NCBI GenBank assembly: GCA_020433835.1
Contig: JAGRBY010000056.1
Span: 1-20,587 of the forward strand
DNA from: Anaerolineae bacterium
GTDB lineage: Bacteria > Chloroflexota > Anaerolineae > 4572-78 > J111
Reading direction: 5' to 3'
DNA: 20,587 nucleotides
Each line of letters opens with the position of its first letter. Position 1 is the stretch's first letter. The notes under the pieces were generated by a model. That model was not told the origin of the DNA. It was given only the letters and a program-made list of their open reading frames with translations, and searched no databases. A program made the translations under genes and the position numbers. Of the stretch, positions 13,464-19,860 are shown piece by piece.

Positions 13464-14996
13464 TTATTCGTACCGAATTAACGACGTACAGGTCATATCT
13501 TCAGGCTGCTTCAATCCCAACAAATCTAAAACTGTCGGAGCAACGTTACCTAACTTACCATTGGCAAATCGCCAATCGGGTTTTTCTTTGGAAACATAGA
13601 TGAAAGGAACCAGATTGGTGGTGTGGGCCGTGTGGGGTTTGCCGGTGTTATAATCAAGCATTTGATCGGAGTTGCCGTGATCGGCAGTGACCAGCGCAAT
13701 GCCCCCCATGTTGACGGTTGCCTCAACCACCTGCCGCACGCATTCATCGACCGTTTCTACAGCGGTGATGGCTTTGTCTAAAAAGCCGGTATGGCCAACC
13801 ATATCGGGGTTGGCAAAGTTGACCAGTATAAAATCGTACTCGCCCGAGTTGATGGCCTTAACGACCACATCCTTAATACCAAAAGCACTCATCTCCGGCT
13901 GCAGGTCGTAGGTAGGCACTTTAGGCGACGGAACCAGTTCGCGCACTTCATTTTCAAACGGTTCTTCGCGCCCGCCGTTGAAGAAGTAGGTGACGTGGGC
14001 GTATTTTTCCGTTTCGGCAGAGTGGAACTGCTTTTTGCCTAATTTAGAGAGCGTTTCGGCCAGACCGTTGGTCGGTTCAGGCAGTTCAAAGGCAAAATTG
14101 GCGCTTTGTCCGTCATAGTAATGCATAAAGGATACCAGTTTTATCCCCTCAAGCGGTTTGCGCTCAAAGCCGTTAAAATCGGGCTCGATGAGAGCCTGGG
14201 TGATCTGTCTGGCTCGGTCGGCGCGGAAGTTAAAGAAGATGATGGCATCGTTATTATTGATAGTGCCTTTGGGCGAGCCGTCGTCGTTAACAATAACCGT
14301 GGGCATCACAAACTCATCGCCTACATCCTCGCTGTATGAGTTTTGAATAGCTTCGGCAGAGCTTTTGGCCGTTTGACCCTCGCCATTGACAGCGGCATCG
14401 TACCCCAACTTGATGCGCTCCCAGCGCTTGTCGCGGTCCATTGAATAATACCGGCCTGAGACCGAAGCGACCGTACCGCAGCCGATACGCTTGATTTGAT
14501 CTTCCAACTGCTTCAGGTACTCTTCACCACCACGAGGGGCTGTGTCGCGACCGTCCATCAAAGCATGGATATATACGTTCTTTAAATCCCGATTTTTCGC
14601 CAATTTAAGCAGGGCATATAGATGGTTTTGGTGGCTGTGAACCCCACCATCCGACAGCAATCCGATAAAATGAAGGGCACTATCATTTTCTTTAGCGTGC
14701 TGAATGGCTGTATTGAGTACTTCGTTATCTTCAAAATCACCGTTCTCAATTAAATTGTTGATGTAGGTTAAATCCTGTGGCACGATGCGCCCGGCCCCCA
14801 AATTCATGTGGCCTACTTCCGAGTTGCCCATTTGGCCGTGGGGCAATCCAACGGCTCCGCCGGATGCTTCCAGGGTGGCGCTGGGCCAGTTGTTCCAAAT
14901 ATAGTCAAAATATGGGGTTTTCCCCAGAGCAATAGCGTTATAATCCTTGCGGGGATTTAGACCCCAACCGTCCATAATGATTAAAGTAACAGGCAT
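13464..14996 (-). CDS. gpmI: 2,3-bisphosphoglycerate-independent phosphoglycerate mutase
   Basis: Predicted 510-residue cytoplasmic enzyme that interconverts 3- and 2-phosphoglycerate in glycolysis and gluconeogenesis, using two manganese ions. The alkaline-phosphatase-type core is intact: metal ligand D9 in IIMDGWG, nucleophile S59 in GQMGNSEVGH, HALMDGRDTAP and SGRYYSMDRDKRWER in the substrate-binding insert, NFRADRARQI, then VNFANPDMVGHTG, TADHGNSDQM and HTAHTTNLVPF with the remaining metal ligands. The length is normal. The ATG is preceded by the strong ribosome-binding site AGGAGGT (complement of 15001-15007). The gene is separated from the upstream ABC ATPase by a terminator (15078-15118), so it should have its own promoter in 15008-15077; only a -10-like TATGAT (complement of 15041-15046) is visible there. 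Confidence 0.97.
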   Translation of the reverse strand: MPVTLIIMDGWGLNPRKDYNAIALGKTPYFDYIWNNWPSATLEASGGAVGLPHGQMGNSEVGHMNLGAGRIVPQDLTYINNLIENGDFEDNEVLNTAIQHAKENDSALHFIGLLSDGGVHSHQNHLYALLKLAKNRDLKNVYIHALMDGRDTAPRGGEEYLKQLEDQIKRIGCGTVASVSGRYYSMDRDKRWERIKLGYDAAVNGEGQTAKSSAEAIQNSYSEDVGDEFVMPTVIVNDDGSPKGTINNNDAIIFFNFRADRARQITQALIEPDFNGFERKPLEGIKLVSFMHYYDGQSANFAFELPEPTNGLAETLSKLGKKQFHSAETEKYAHVTYFFNGGREEPFENEVRELVPSPKVPTYDLQPEMSAFGIKDVVVKAINSGEYDFILVNFANPDMVGHTGFLDKAITAVETVDECVRQVVEATVNMGGIALVTADHGNSDQMLDYNTGKPHTAHTTNLVPFIYVSKEKPDWRFANGKLGNVAPTVLDLLGLKQPEDMTCTSLIRYE

Positions 14997-15077
14997 ACCG
15001 ACCTCCTCTTAGGTTTAGGTTGACTAACTTTTAGAGCTGTATCATACAACAGATTAAGGTTGTGAGAAAAAATCGAC

Positions 15078-15118
15078 AAAAAAAGTGGGCAATCCAGGAA
15101 TAGGGTGCCCACTTTTTT
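15078..15118 (-). terminator. Intrinsic terminator of the ABC ATPase gene
   Basis: On the minus strand AAAAAAGTGGGCA pairs with TGCCCACTTTTTT across a 14-nt loop, ending in a run of seven T. It begins about 34 nt past the stop of the ABC ATPase gene and lies before gpmI, so it insulates the two leftward genes from each other. Confidence 0.9.
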
Positions 15119-15151
15119 ACTCATTGTATCGCTATTGTTTGTATGCCTATA

Positions 15152-16279
15152 TCAACCGTTTTCACGACCGACGGGTGTAGCAATATTTTTCTCGGTAGTT
15201 CGATCAAAAATGTGGATTTTCTGCGTATTAAAGGCCATTTTGACCTTATCGCCGGTGCGAAGATCAGAACGCGGATCAATCCGGGCTACATACTCTTCAT
15301 TGCCACTTTGCAGATAGACAAAAATTTCGTTCCCCATCAATTCCGTTACGTCAACCGTGGCCTCAACCAGCTGCTCGGTTACCCCAGGTGGCTTGTACTG
15401 GGGATGGTGTATATCTTCAGGGCGAACGCCGAAGATGACTTCGCGACCAATATTTTCCTGGCCCAGCTGCTCTACTTCGTGTTTACCCAAACGCAAACGG
15501 AACGAGCCGCAGTCGACGTACATTTCATCGAGTGTGCCGGTTACCGAGCCGCTGAAGAAGTTCATCGCCGGTGAGCCGATGAAGCCGGCCACAAAGACGT
15601 TGTTGGGGTGATCATACAGCGTTGAGGGGGTGTCGGCCTGCTGCAAGATACCGTCTTTCATAACGGCGATGCGGTCGGCCATGGTGAGTGCCTCAACCTG
15701 GTCGTGGGTCACATAAATGAAAGTGGTACCCAATCGCTGGTGAAGTTTGGAAATTTCAGCCCGAGTTTGAACCCGCAGCTTTGCATCCAGGTTCGAGAGC
15801 GGCTCATCGAGCAAGAAAACTTGAGGATCGCGCACAATGGCTCGCCCCAGCGCTACCCGCTGCCGCTGACCACCGGACATCTGCTTTGGTTTACGGGGCA
15901 GAAGTTGGGTAATCCCCAAAATTTTGGCCGCTTCTTGTACGCGCTTATCAATTTCTGCTTTAGGGGTTTTGCGCAGCTTCAAACCAAACGCCATGTTATC
16001 GTACACGGTCATGTGGGGGTAGAGCGCATAGCTTTGGAAAACCATCGCGATATCGCGATCTTTGGGGGGCACATCATTAACCACACGGTCACCAATCAGG
16101 ATTTCACCAGAGGTAATCTCTTCTAATCCGGCCAGGCAGCGAAGAGCAGTTGATTTTCCACAACCGGAGGGACCAACCAAAACCAAAAACTCTTTGTCGG
16201 GAATATCGAGATTTAAGTTGTTGACCCCGATTACATCTCCCCAGGCCTTAACCATATTTCTGTACTGAACTCTAGACAT
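15152..16279 (-). CDS. MalK/UgpC/MsmX-type sugar ABC transporter ATPase
   Basis: Predicted 375-residue peripheral ATPase of a carbohydrate importer. It contains Walker A GPSGCGKST (36-44), Q-loop Q82 in FQSYALYPHMTV, signature MSGGQRQR (134-141), Walker B LLDEP with catalytic E159, D-loop SNLD, and H-loop H192 in YVTHDQ. The C-terminal third has the TOBE/OB-fold features of the CUT1 group (AGFIGSPAMNFF, FGVRPEDI, NEIFVYL, and near the end FNTQKIHIFD). Such subunits energise maltose, glycerol-3-phosphate or oligosaccharide uptake. No permease or binding-protein gene lies nearby, so it may be a shared ATPase serving several transporters, as MsmX does in Bacillus. The ribosome-binding site AGGAGG lies about 10 nt before the ATG. 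The gene lies 80 nt downstream of the LacI-family gene on the same strand, with palindromes in the gap, and ends at the terminator 15078-15118. Confidence 0.93.
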   Translation of the reverse strand: MSRVQYRNMVKAWGDVIGVNNLNLDIPDKEFLVLVGPSGCGKSTALRCLAGLEEITSGEILIGDRVVNDVPPKDRDIAMVFQSYALYPHMTVYDNMAFGLKLRKTPKAEIDKRVQEAAKILGITQLLPRKPKQMSGGQRQRVALGRAIVRDPQVFLLDEPLSNLDAKLRVQTRAEISKLHQRLGTTFIYVTHDQVEALTMADRIAVMKDGILQQADTPSTLYDHPNNVFVAGFIGSPAMNFFSGSVTGTLDEMYVDCGSFRLRLGKHEVEQLGQENIGREVIFGVRPEDIHHPQYKPPGVTEQLVEATVDVTELMGNEIFVYLQSGNEEYVARIDPRSDLRTGDKVKMAFNTQKIHIFDRTTEKNIATPVGRENG

Positions 16280-16303
16280 TACTTGTTTGCCTCCTTACAA
16301 ACT

Positions 16304-16347
16304 TATCAATATGTTGATATTTTTTTGTTCCAAGCCGATTGTGGAAC
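16304..16347. promoter_or_regulatory. Two palindromes between lacI-type gene and ABC ATPase
   Basis: TATCAA (16304-16309) and TTGATA (16314-16319) form a perfect 6-bp inverted repeat. GTTCCA (16327-16332) and TGGAAC (16342-16347) form another with a 9-bp centre. On the minus strand they come shortly before the ATPase ribosome-binding site. A weak promoter may overlap them: TTGGAA, 16 bp, TATTGA. Neither has a T-run on the proper side, so they are more likely protein-binding or RNA-structure sites than terminators. The first shares the ATCAA/TTGAT half-site with the outermost arms of the operator at the lacI promoter. Confidence 0.4.
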
Positions 16348-16359
16348 ACCCATAGTAGT

Positions 16360-17385
16360 TTATAACCATAAAGCCAGATCACTCGATTGCCGAATGATTA
16401 TTGACGGTTCAAAAACAACTTTTTCAGCTTCAGGTATTTCACCTCGAAGGTGAGAGGCTAATATTTTGCAAGCCTTTTGCCCCAGGTTGTAAATAGGATA
16501 ATGAACGGTAGTGAGCGGTGGTTGGGCATATTCAGCTAAAATAATATTGCCATAGCCGGTTACAATAACGTCGCTACCTACTTCAAGCCCTTGATCTTGA
16601 ACCGCAGCCATAACACCTAAAGCAATAATATCATCGGCGGCAATAATCGCTGTAGGAGCCTCCGGTTTACTGAGTAGCGTTTGACCGGCCCGATAACCGT
16701 CTTTTTGGCTAACCTCACTATTGACCATAAACTCTTCATAAATTGATAAACCGGCAGTCTCCATGGCTTGGCGAAAACCAGCTAAAAAATCTGAGGAAAA
16801 AAACAAGTCTGTGGGCGTGTTAACGAGAGCAATTCGCTCATGACCTTGTTGAATTACATGTTCTGTAATCAACTGGGCACCCACAACGGAGTTTTCGGCT
16901 ACTGTGAAGAAATTTCCTTGCAGATTGGAGTTGCCGATAACCACAAAGGGAAATTTCTTATCAAGCAGTAATTCAATCCGCTCATCACGCCAGCGCGGTT
17001 GAGCGACAATAATACCATCAACGCGGCGGCTGTTAATGAGACGTAAGAAAGCCCAATTTTCTTCTGAGCCGGGCGCTGAGGTTGAAACAAGTAAGTCAAA
17101 ACCTTGTTTCGCACCTTCCGTAGTAATGCCCGCTAAAAGTTCTGTAAAAAATGGATCTGAATTTCTGGAAGATTGTGTGGGGATGATAAAGCCAAAGGTA
17201 TAGGTAGGCGCATAGCCCATCTCACGAGCAACGCGTTTGATATACTCTCGGGTTTCCTCGCTGATATCATCATAATTGTTCAATGCTCTGGAAACCGCCG
17301 CCACCGATTTACCTACAGCTTCGGCTATATCTTTAAGCGTAACCCCGTCTCTATTCGCCTTTGACTTAGATAATCTCTTCCCCAT
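16360..17385 (-). CDS. LacI-family transcriptional regulator
   Basis: Predicted 341-residue DNA-binding repressor or activator. Residues 15-60 are a LacI-type helix-turn-helix and hinge region (VTLKDIAEAVGKSVAAVSRA, then ISEETREYIKRVAREMGYAP). The rest is a periplasmic-binding-protein-like effector domain (FGFIIPTQSSRNSDPFFTEL, DGIIVAQ, TAIIAADDIIALGVMAAVQD, PPLTTVHYP). Family members usually bind a sugar or sugar phosphate and control carbohydrate genes. The downstream neighbour on the same strand is a sugar ABC ATPase, which fits. ATG at 17385 is chosen; a TTG one codon upstream is the only other option. AAAGG lies 9 nt before the ATG. Its promoter region carries three matching palindromes, one overlapping the ribosome-binding site, so autoregulation is likely. 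The effector sugar cannot be told from sequence. Confidence 0.92.
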   Translation of the reverse strand: MGKRLSKSKANRDGVTLKDIAEAVGKSVAAVSRALNNYDDISEETREYIKRVAREMGYAPTYTFGFIIPTQSSRNSDPFFTELLAGITTEGAKQGFDLLVSTSAPGSEENWAFLRLINSRRVDGIIVAQPRWRDERIELLLDKKFPFVVIGNSNLQGNFFTVAENSVVGAQLITEHVIQQGHERIALVNTPTDLFFSSDFLAGFRQAMETAGLSIYEEFMVNSEVSQKDGYRAGQTLLSKPEAPTAIIAADDIIALGVMAAVQDQGLEVGSDVIVTGYGNIILAEYAQPPLTTVHYPIYNLGQKACKILASHLRGEIPEAEKVVFEPSIIIRQSSDLALWL

Positions 17386-17465
17386 CAACTGAAACCTTTA
17401 AGTTGATACCTATTTTACACTAAAATTTTTAAGTAGTCAAGAGGTTATTACTAAAGTTTTTAAGT
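17384..17465. promoter_or_regulatory. Three operator-like sites at the lacI-type promoter
   Basis: Read on the minus strand the three sites are ACTTAAAGGTTTCAGT (17388-17403), ACTTAAAAATTTTAGT (17419-17434) and ACTTAAAAACTTTAGT (17450-17465). They share the palindromic plan ACTnAAAnnTTTnAGT; the third departs from it at one inner pair. The first extends further, to ATCAACT...AGTTGAT at 17384-17407. They lie respectively over the ribosome-binding site and start codon, exactly in the spacer between the -35 and -10 boxes, and just upstream of the -35 box. This is the arrangement expected for tight autorepression. LacI-family operators are palindromes of this size, although the usual central CG is absent here. 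Confidence 0.6.
17412..17440 (-). promoter_or_regulatory. Sigma-70-type promoter of the LacI-family gene
   Basis: On the minus strand TTGACT (complement of 17435-17440), a 17-bp spacer and TAAAAT (complement of 17412-17417) lie about 27 nt before the ATG. The spacer is occupied by the middle operator-like palindrome. Confidence 0.75.
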
Positions 17466-17477
17466 TGATTTTAGACA

Positions 17478-17512
17478 ATAAAAAAAACCCGACAAATTGC
17501 CGGGTCTTTTTC
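17478..17512 (-). terminator. Intrinsic terminator ending the small leftward transcript
   Basis: On the minus strand ACCCG pairs with CGGGT across a 9-nt loop (GCAATTTGT lies between), and a run of eight T follows. There are five A before the hairpin, so it could also work weakly on the plus strand. No large gene lies directly upstream on the minus strand; the unit it ends is the candidate RNA starting near 17767. It sits just before the lacI promoter region. Confidence 0.8.
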
Positions 17513-17663
17513 AAATCAAAAGTGTATTTGATATGTAATTTAATTAGGTGTAGCTACCAAAAGTGATCACTTCATTTTTTTTAAATCAACTTGGGGGTTA
17601 TACTAATGTGCTGTATCCGCCAGCTTTGCGTTGACCTAACATCAATGTTATGGGTCCGATTGT

Positions 17664-17714
17664 TTAGAGCGTATAACTCCTAGCTGATCGCTGTATTTCC
17701 CAATCTGGTTCCAC
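17664..17714 (-). CDS. Possible 16-residue leader peptide within the small transcript
   Basis: On the minus strand GTG begins 7 nt after AAAGGAGGT (complement of 17722-17730), one of the best ribosome-binding sites in the window. The frame runs 16 codons, reading MEPDWEIQRSARSYTL, to TAA. Seven nucleotides later the GACC/GGTC hairpin begins (17656 to 17633), the spacing expected if ribosome progress influences folding. It has no signal peptide or known similarity. No run of a single regulatory amino acid is present, though it holds W, Y and several R codons. It may be a leader peptide, a small protein, or chance next to a purine-rich stretch. Confidence 0.4.
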   Translation of the reverse strand: MEPDWEIQRSARSYTL

Positions 17715-17773
17715 TATAGGGACCTCCTTTGGTCTATTAAAGAGTTGCCTTATTTATCAACCCTTATGGTACT

Positions 17774-17802
17774 ATTATACTAAATTTTGGTCGGAGAGTC
17801 AA
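17774..17802 (-). promoter_or_regulatory. Strong sigma-70-type promoter reading left from 17.8 kb
   Basis: On the minus strand TTGACT (complement of 17797-17802), a 17-bp spacer and TATAAT (complement of 17774-17779) differ from consensus at one position. It points away from the ABC-F gene and drives no visible large gene. Confidence 0.82.
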
Positions 17803-17860
17803 GGGTTTTTAAATTTTTGTTACACGTATTTCACAAAGATGGGGGATTGCTTTATGTTTA

Positions 17861-17888
17861 TTGTGTTCGATACTGTTTATGGTATAAT
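17861..17888 (+). promoter_or_regulatory. Extended -10 promoter of the ABC-F and coaE operon
   Basis: TATAAT (17883-17888) is preceded directly by TGG (17880-17882), an extended -10 motif that compensates for a poor -35 (TTGTGT, 17861-17866, 16-bp spacing). Transcription would begin near 17895, giving a leader of about 33 nt, too short for the attenuation leaders seen before some antibiotic-resistance ABC-F genes. Confidence 0.7.
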
Positions 17889-17927
17889 GGTTGCAACCTC
17901 TTAAACTCCTAGAAGTATAAACGCGTC

Positions 17928-19832
17928 ATGACAATCTTGACGGCTCACAACGTAGGTAAATATTACGGCGCTCAAGACATCTTTTCTGACCTTAGTTTTT
18001 CTGTCAGTCGAGGCGATCGTGTTGCCCTTGTTGGGCCGAACGGAACCGGGAAGACCACGCTCATTCGGATAGTAGCCGGATTAGAGCCATCATCCGCCGG
18101 GCAGATCCACAGGGCTAAACATTTAAAGATTGGCTATCTTGAGCAGCATGCCTCACTTGCCTCAACAGAAGGAACGTTGTGGTTGCTGGCATTAAGCGCT
18201 TTCGCGACACTGCGCCAACAAGAAGCTGAGCTTCGGGCCATGGAAGCCGCTCTCGCGAAAACTACCGAAGAACCGGCCCACAGCCAACTGCTTGAAGCGT
18301 ATGGCGAGGCACAAACGCACTTTGAATTGGCCGGAGGCTATACCTACGAGCAAACAGCGCGTCAAGTTTTATCTGGCTTGGGTTTTGAAGCCGATGAGTA
18401 TGACAAGTCGCTAACCCAATTTAGTGGCGGTGAGCAAAGCCGGGCGCAGTTGGCTCGGTTGCTGCTGGAACAGCCCGACCTACTACTGCTCGACGAGCCG
18501 ACCAACCATTTAGATTTAGCTTCCGTAGAATGGCTAGAAAACTATTTGCAAAGCTGGCCCGGCTCCGTCTTGGTGGTCGCGCATGATCGTTATTTTTTAG
18601 ATAAGGTTGCTAATAAAGTCTTTGAACTCTCCTTTGGCGCGATAGAAACGTTCAACGGTAATTTTACCCACTATATACAACAACGCGCCGAACGGCTAGA
18701 GCGCCGTCAAAAGGATTATGAGGCGCAGCAAGCCTTTATTGCCAAAGAAGAGGAGTTTATTCGCCGTAATCTGGCCGGCCAGCGCACTAAAGAAGCACAA
18801 GGGCGACGCAAGCGGCTGGAGCGTATGCAAAAACTAGAGCGCCCCACCGATCAAAAACATGTAAATCTAAACATGCAAACAACCTTGCGCTCTGGCGACC
18901 TGGTTATGGCGACGCACGATTTGGCAGTTGGCTATCCTAACCGCGACCCTCTCTTTCGAAGCCCCGACCTCGAAATTCGACGCAGCCAGTGTGTGGCTTT
19001 ATTGGGGCCAAATGGCTCTGGGAAAACGACTTTTGTCAAAACAATTTTAGGGCAGATCGAACCGAAAGACGGAAACATTCGCTTTGGGGCTGGGGTAAAA
19101 GTGGGGTACTATGCCCAAACACACGCTGATCTTAAACTTGAGGCCACCGTGCTGGATGAGGTCTTATCCGTTAAAAATTTACTCATAGGCGAGGCCCGCA
19201 ATTACCTGGGTCGATTTCTCTTTTCGGGCGATGATGTTTTCAAGCCCATCGAGGCACTTTCCGGCGGCGAACGCAGCCGCGTGGCTTTAGCCAAACTTAC
19301 GCTCACCGGGGCAAACTTCCTTATTCTTGACGAACCGACCAACCATCTTGATATCGACTCGCAGGAAAATTTGGAGGAGGTATTAGGAAATTTTAGCGGC
19401 ACGATATTGCTCATCTCTCATGATCGTTATTTTGTTGATGCTATCGCGACGCACACATGGGCTTTGGAGCCGGATCAACAGACCCTGATACCGATGAAGG
19501 GCGGCTATAGCGCGTTTTTGGCTTATCGAGAGTCACAAAATACGGAGACCATGCCTCAAAATGATGAAAGCGCTAAACCCAAAGGTAAGCTGATTCAAGA
19601 GCAAACCAAAGCCGAAAAACGTGCTGCCGAAAAAAAAGCTCGGGAAATTGCCGAGATTGAGAAACGGATCGAAGAAACCGAAACGAAATTGGCTGACCTG
19701 GCTGAAGCCATAGAGGCAGCCAGTTTGGCCCAGGATATATCCAAAATTCAAGATTTAGGCAAGGATTATCAAGCTACCGAGGCAAAGCTCGACAACCTGC
19801 TAACACAATGGACTGAAATGGAGACCGCTTAA
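17928..19832 (+). CDS. ABC-F family ATPase (ribosome-associated type)
   Basis: Predicted 634-residue cytoplasmic protein with two ABC domains and no membrane segments. Domain 1 has Walker A GPNGTGKTT (36-44), signature FSGGEQSRAQLARLL and Walker B LLLLDEPTNHLD. The interdomain linker (about 245-320) is highly charged (RAERLERRQKDYEAQQAFIA, QGRRKRLERMQKLERP) and matches the P-site tRNA-interaction helices of ABC-F proteins. Domain 2 has Walker A GPNGSGKTT (360-368), LSGGERSRVALAKL and FLILDEPTNHLDID. Residues about 540-632 are a Lys/Glu-rich C-terminal coiled coil like that of Uup/YdiF-type members. ABC-F proteins bind the ribosomal E site to help stalled translation, or protect from antibiotics; the housekeeping type is more likely here given the C-terminal coiled coil and operon with coaE. 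Both catalytic glutamates are present. The ribosome-binding site before the ATG is weak. coaE follows after 28 nt. Confidence 0.93.
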   Translation: MTILTAHNVGKYYGAQDIFSDLSFSVSRGDRVALVGPNGTGKTTLIRIVAGLEPSSAGQIHRAKHLKIGYLEQHASLASTEGTLWLLALSAFATLRQQEAELRAMEAALAKTTEEPAHSQLLEAYGEAQTHFELAGGYTYEQTARQVLSGLGFEADEYDKSLTQFSGGEQSRAQLARLLLEQPDLLLLDEPTNHLDLASVEWLENYLQSWPGSVLVVAHDRYFLDKVANKVFELSFGAIETFNGNFTHYIQQRAERLERRQKDYEAQQAFIAKEEEFIRRNLAGQRTKEAQGRRKRLERMQKLERPTDQKHVNLNMQTTLRSGDLVMATHDLAVGYPNRDPLFRSPDLEIRRSQCVALLGPNGSGKTTFVKTILGQIEPKDGNIRFGAGVKVGYYAQTHADLKLEATVLDEVLSVKNLLIGEARNYLGRFLFSGDDVFKPIEALSGGERSRVALAKLTLTGANFLILDEPTNHLDIDSQENLEEVLGNFSGTILLISHDRYFVDAIATHTWALEPDQQTLIPMKGGYSAFLAYRESQNTETMPQNDESAKPKGKLIQEQTKAEKRAAEKKAREIAEIEKRIEETETKLADLAEAIEAASLAQDISKIQDLGKDYQATEAKLDNLLTQWTEMETA

Positions 19833-19860
19833 CTCTATTATTGAGGAGGTACAAGGGACA

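Larger units (their letters stand above)
17478..17767 (-). ncRNA. Candidate small RNA or leader RNA, about 290 nt
   Basis: A strong promoter (17774-17802, minus strand) and a strong terminator (17478-17512) bracket about 290 nt with no sizeable reading frame. Visible structure includes a hairpin, GACC-CA-TAACA-TTGA-TGTTA-GGTC (17633-17656), with a 2-nt bulge; a possible long-range closing pair, GGGTTG (complement of 17758-17763) with TAACCC (complement of 17595-17600); GCTG/CAGC; and a palindrome AAGTGATCACTT (17561-17572). A 16-codon ORF with a near-perfect ribosome-binding site starts 50 nt into the RNA. I do not recognise a known RNA family: it lacks S-box, T-box and tmRNA features. It could be a regulatory RNA, a dual-function RNA, or a leader whose readthrough reaches the LacI gene. 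The exact 5' end is estimated from the -10 box. Confidence 0.5.

Noticed and set aside
16327..16347. GTTCCA/TGGAAC hairpin as the terminator of the LacI gene
   Set aside because: On the minus strand it is followed by A-rich sequence, not a T-run, so it does not fit an intrinsic terminator.
17561..17588. Palindrome AAGTGATCACTT followed by eight T on the plus strand, as a terminator
   Set aside because: The palindrome can form only about a 4-bp stem once a loop is left, it is AT-rich, and no plus-strand gene ends nearby.
17703..17714. T-box-like TGGAACC sequence in the candidate small RNA
   Set aside because: It lies only about 55 nt from the predicted start, leaving no room for a T-box stem I, and no terminator follows it directly.
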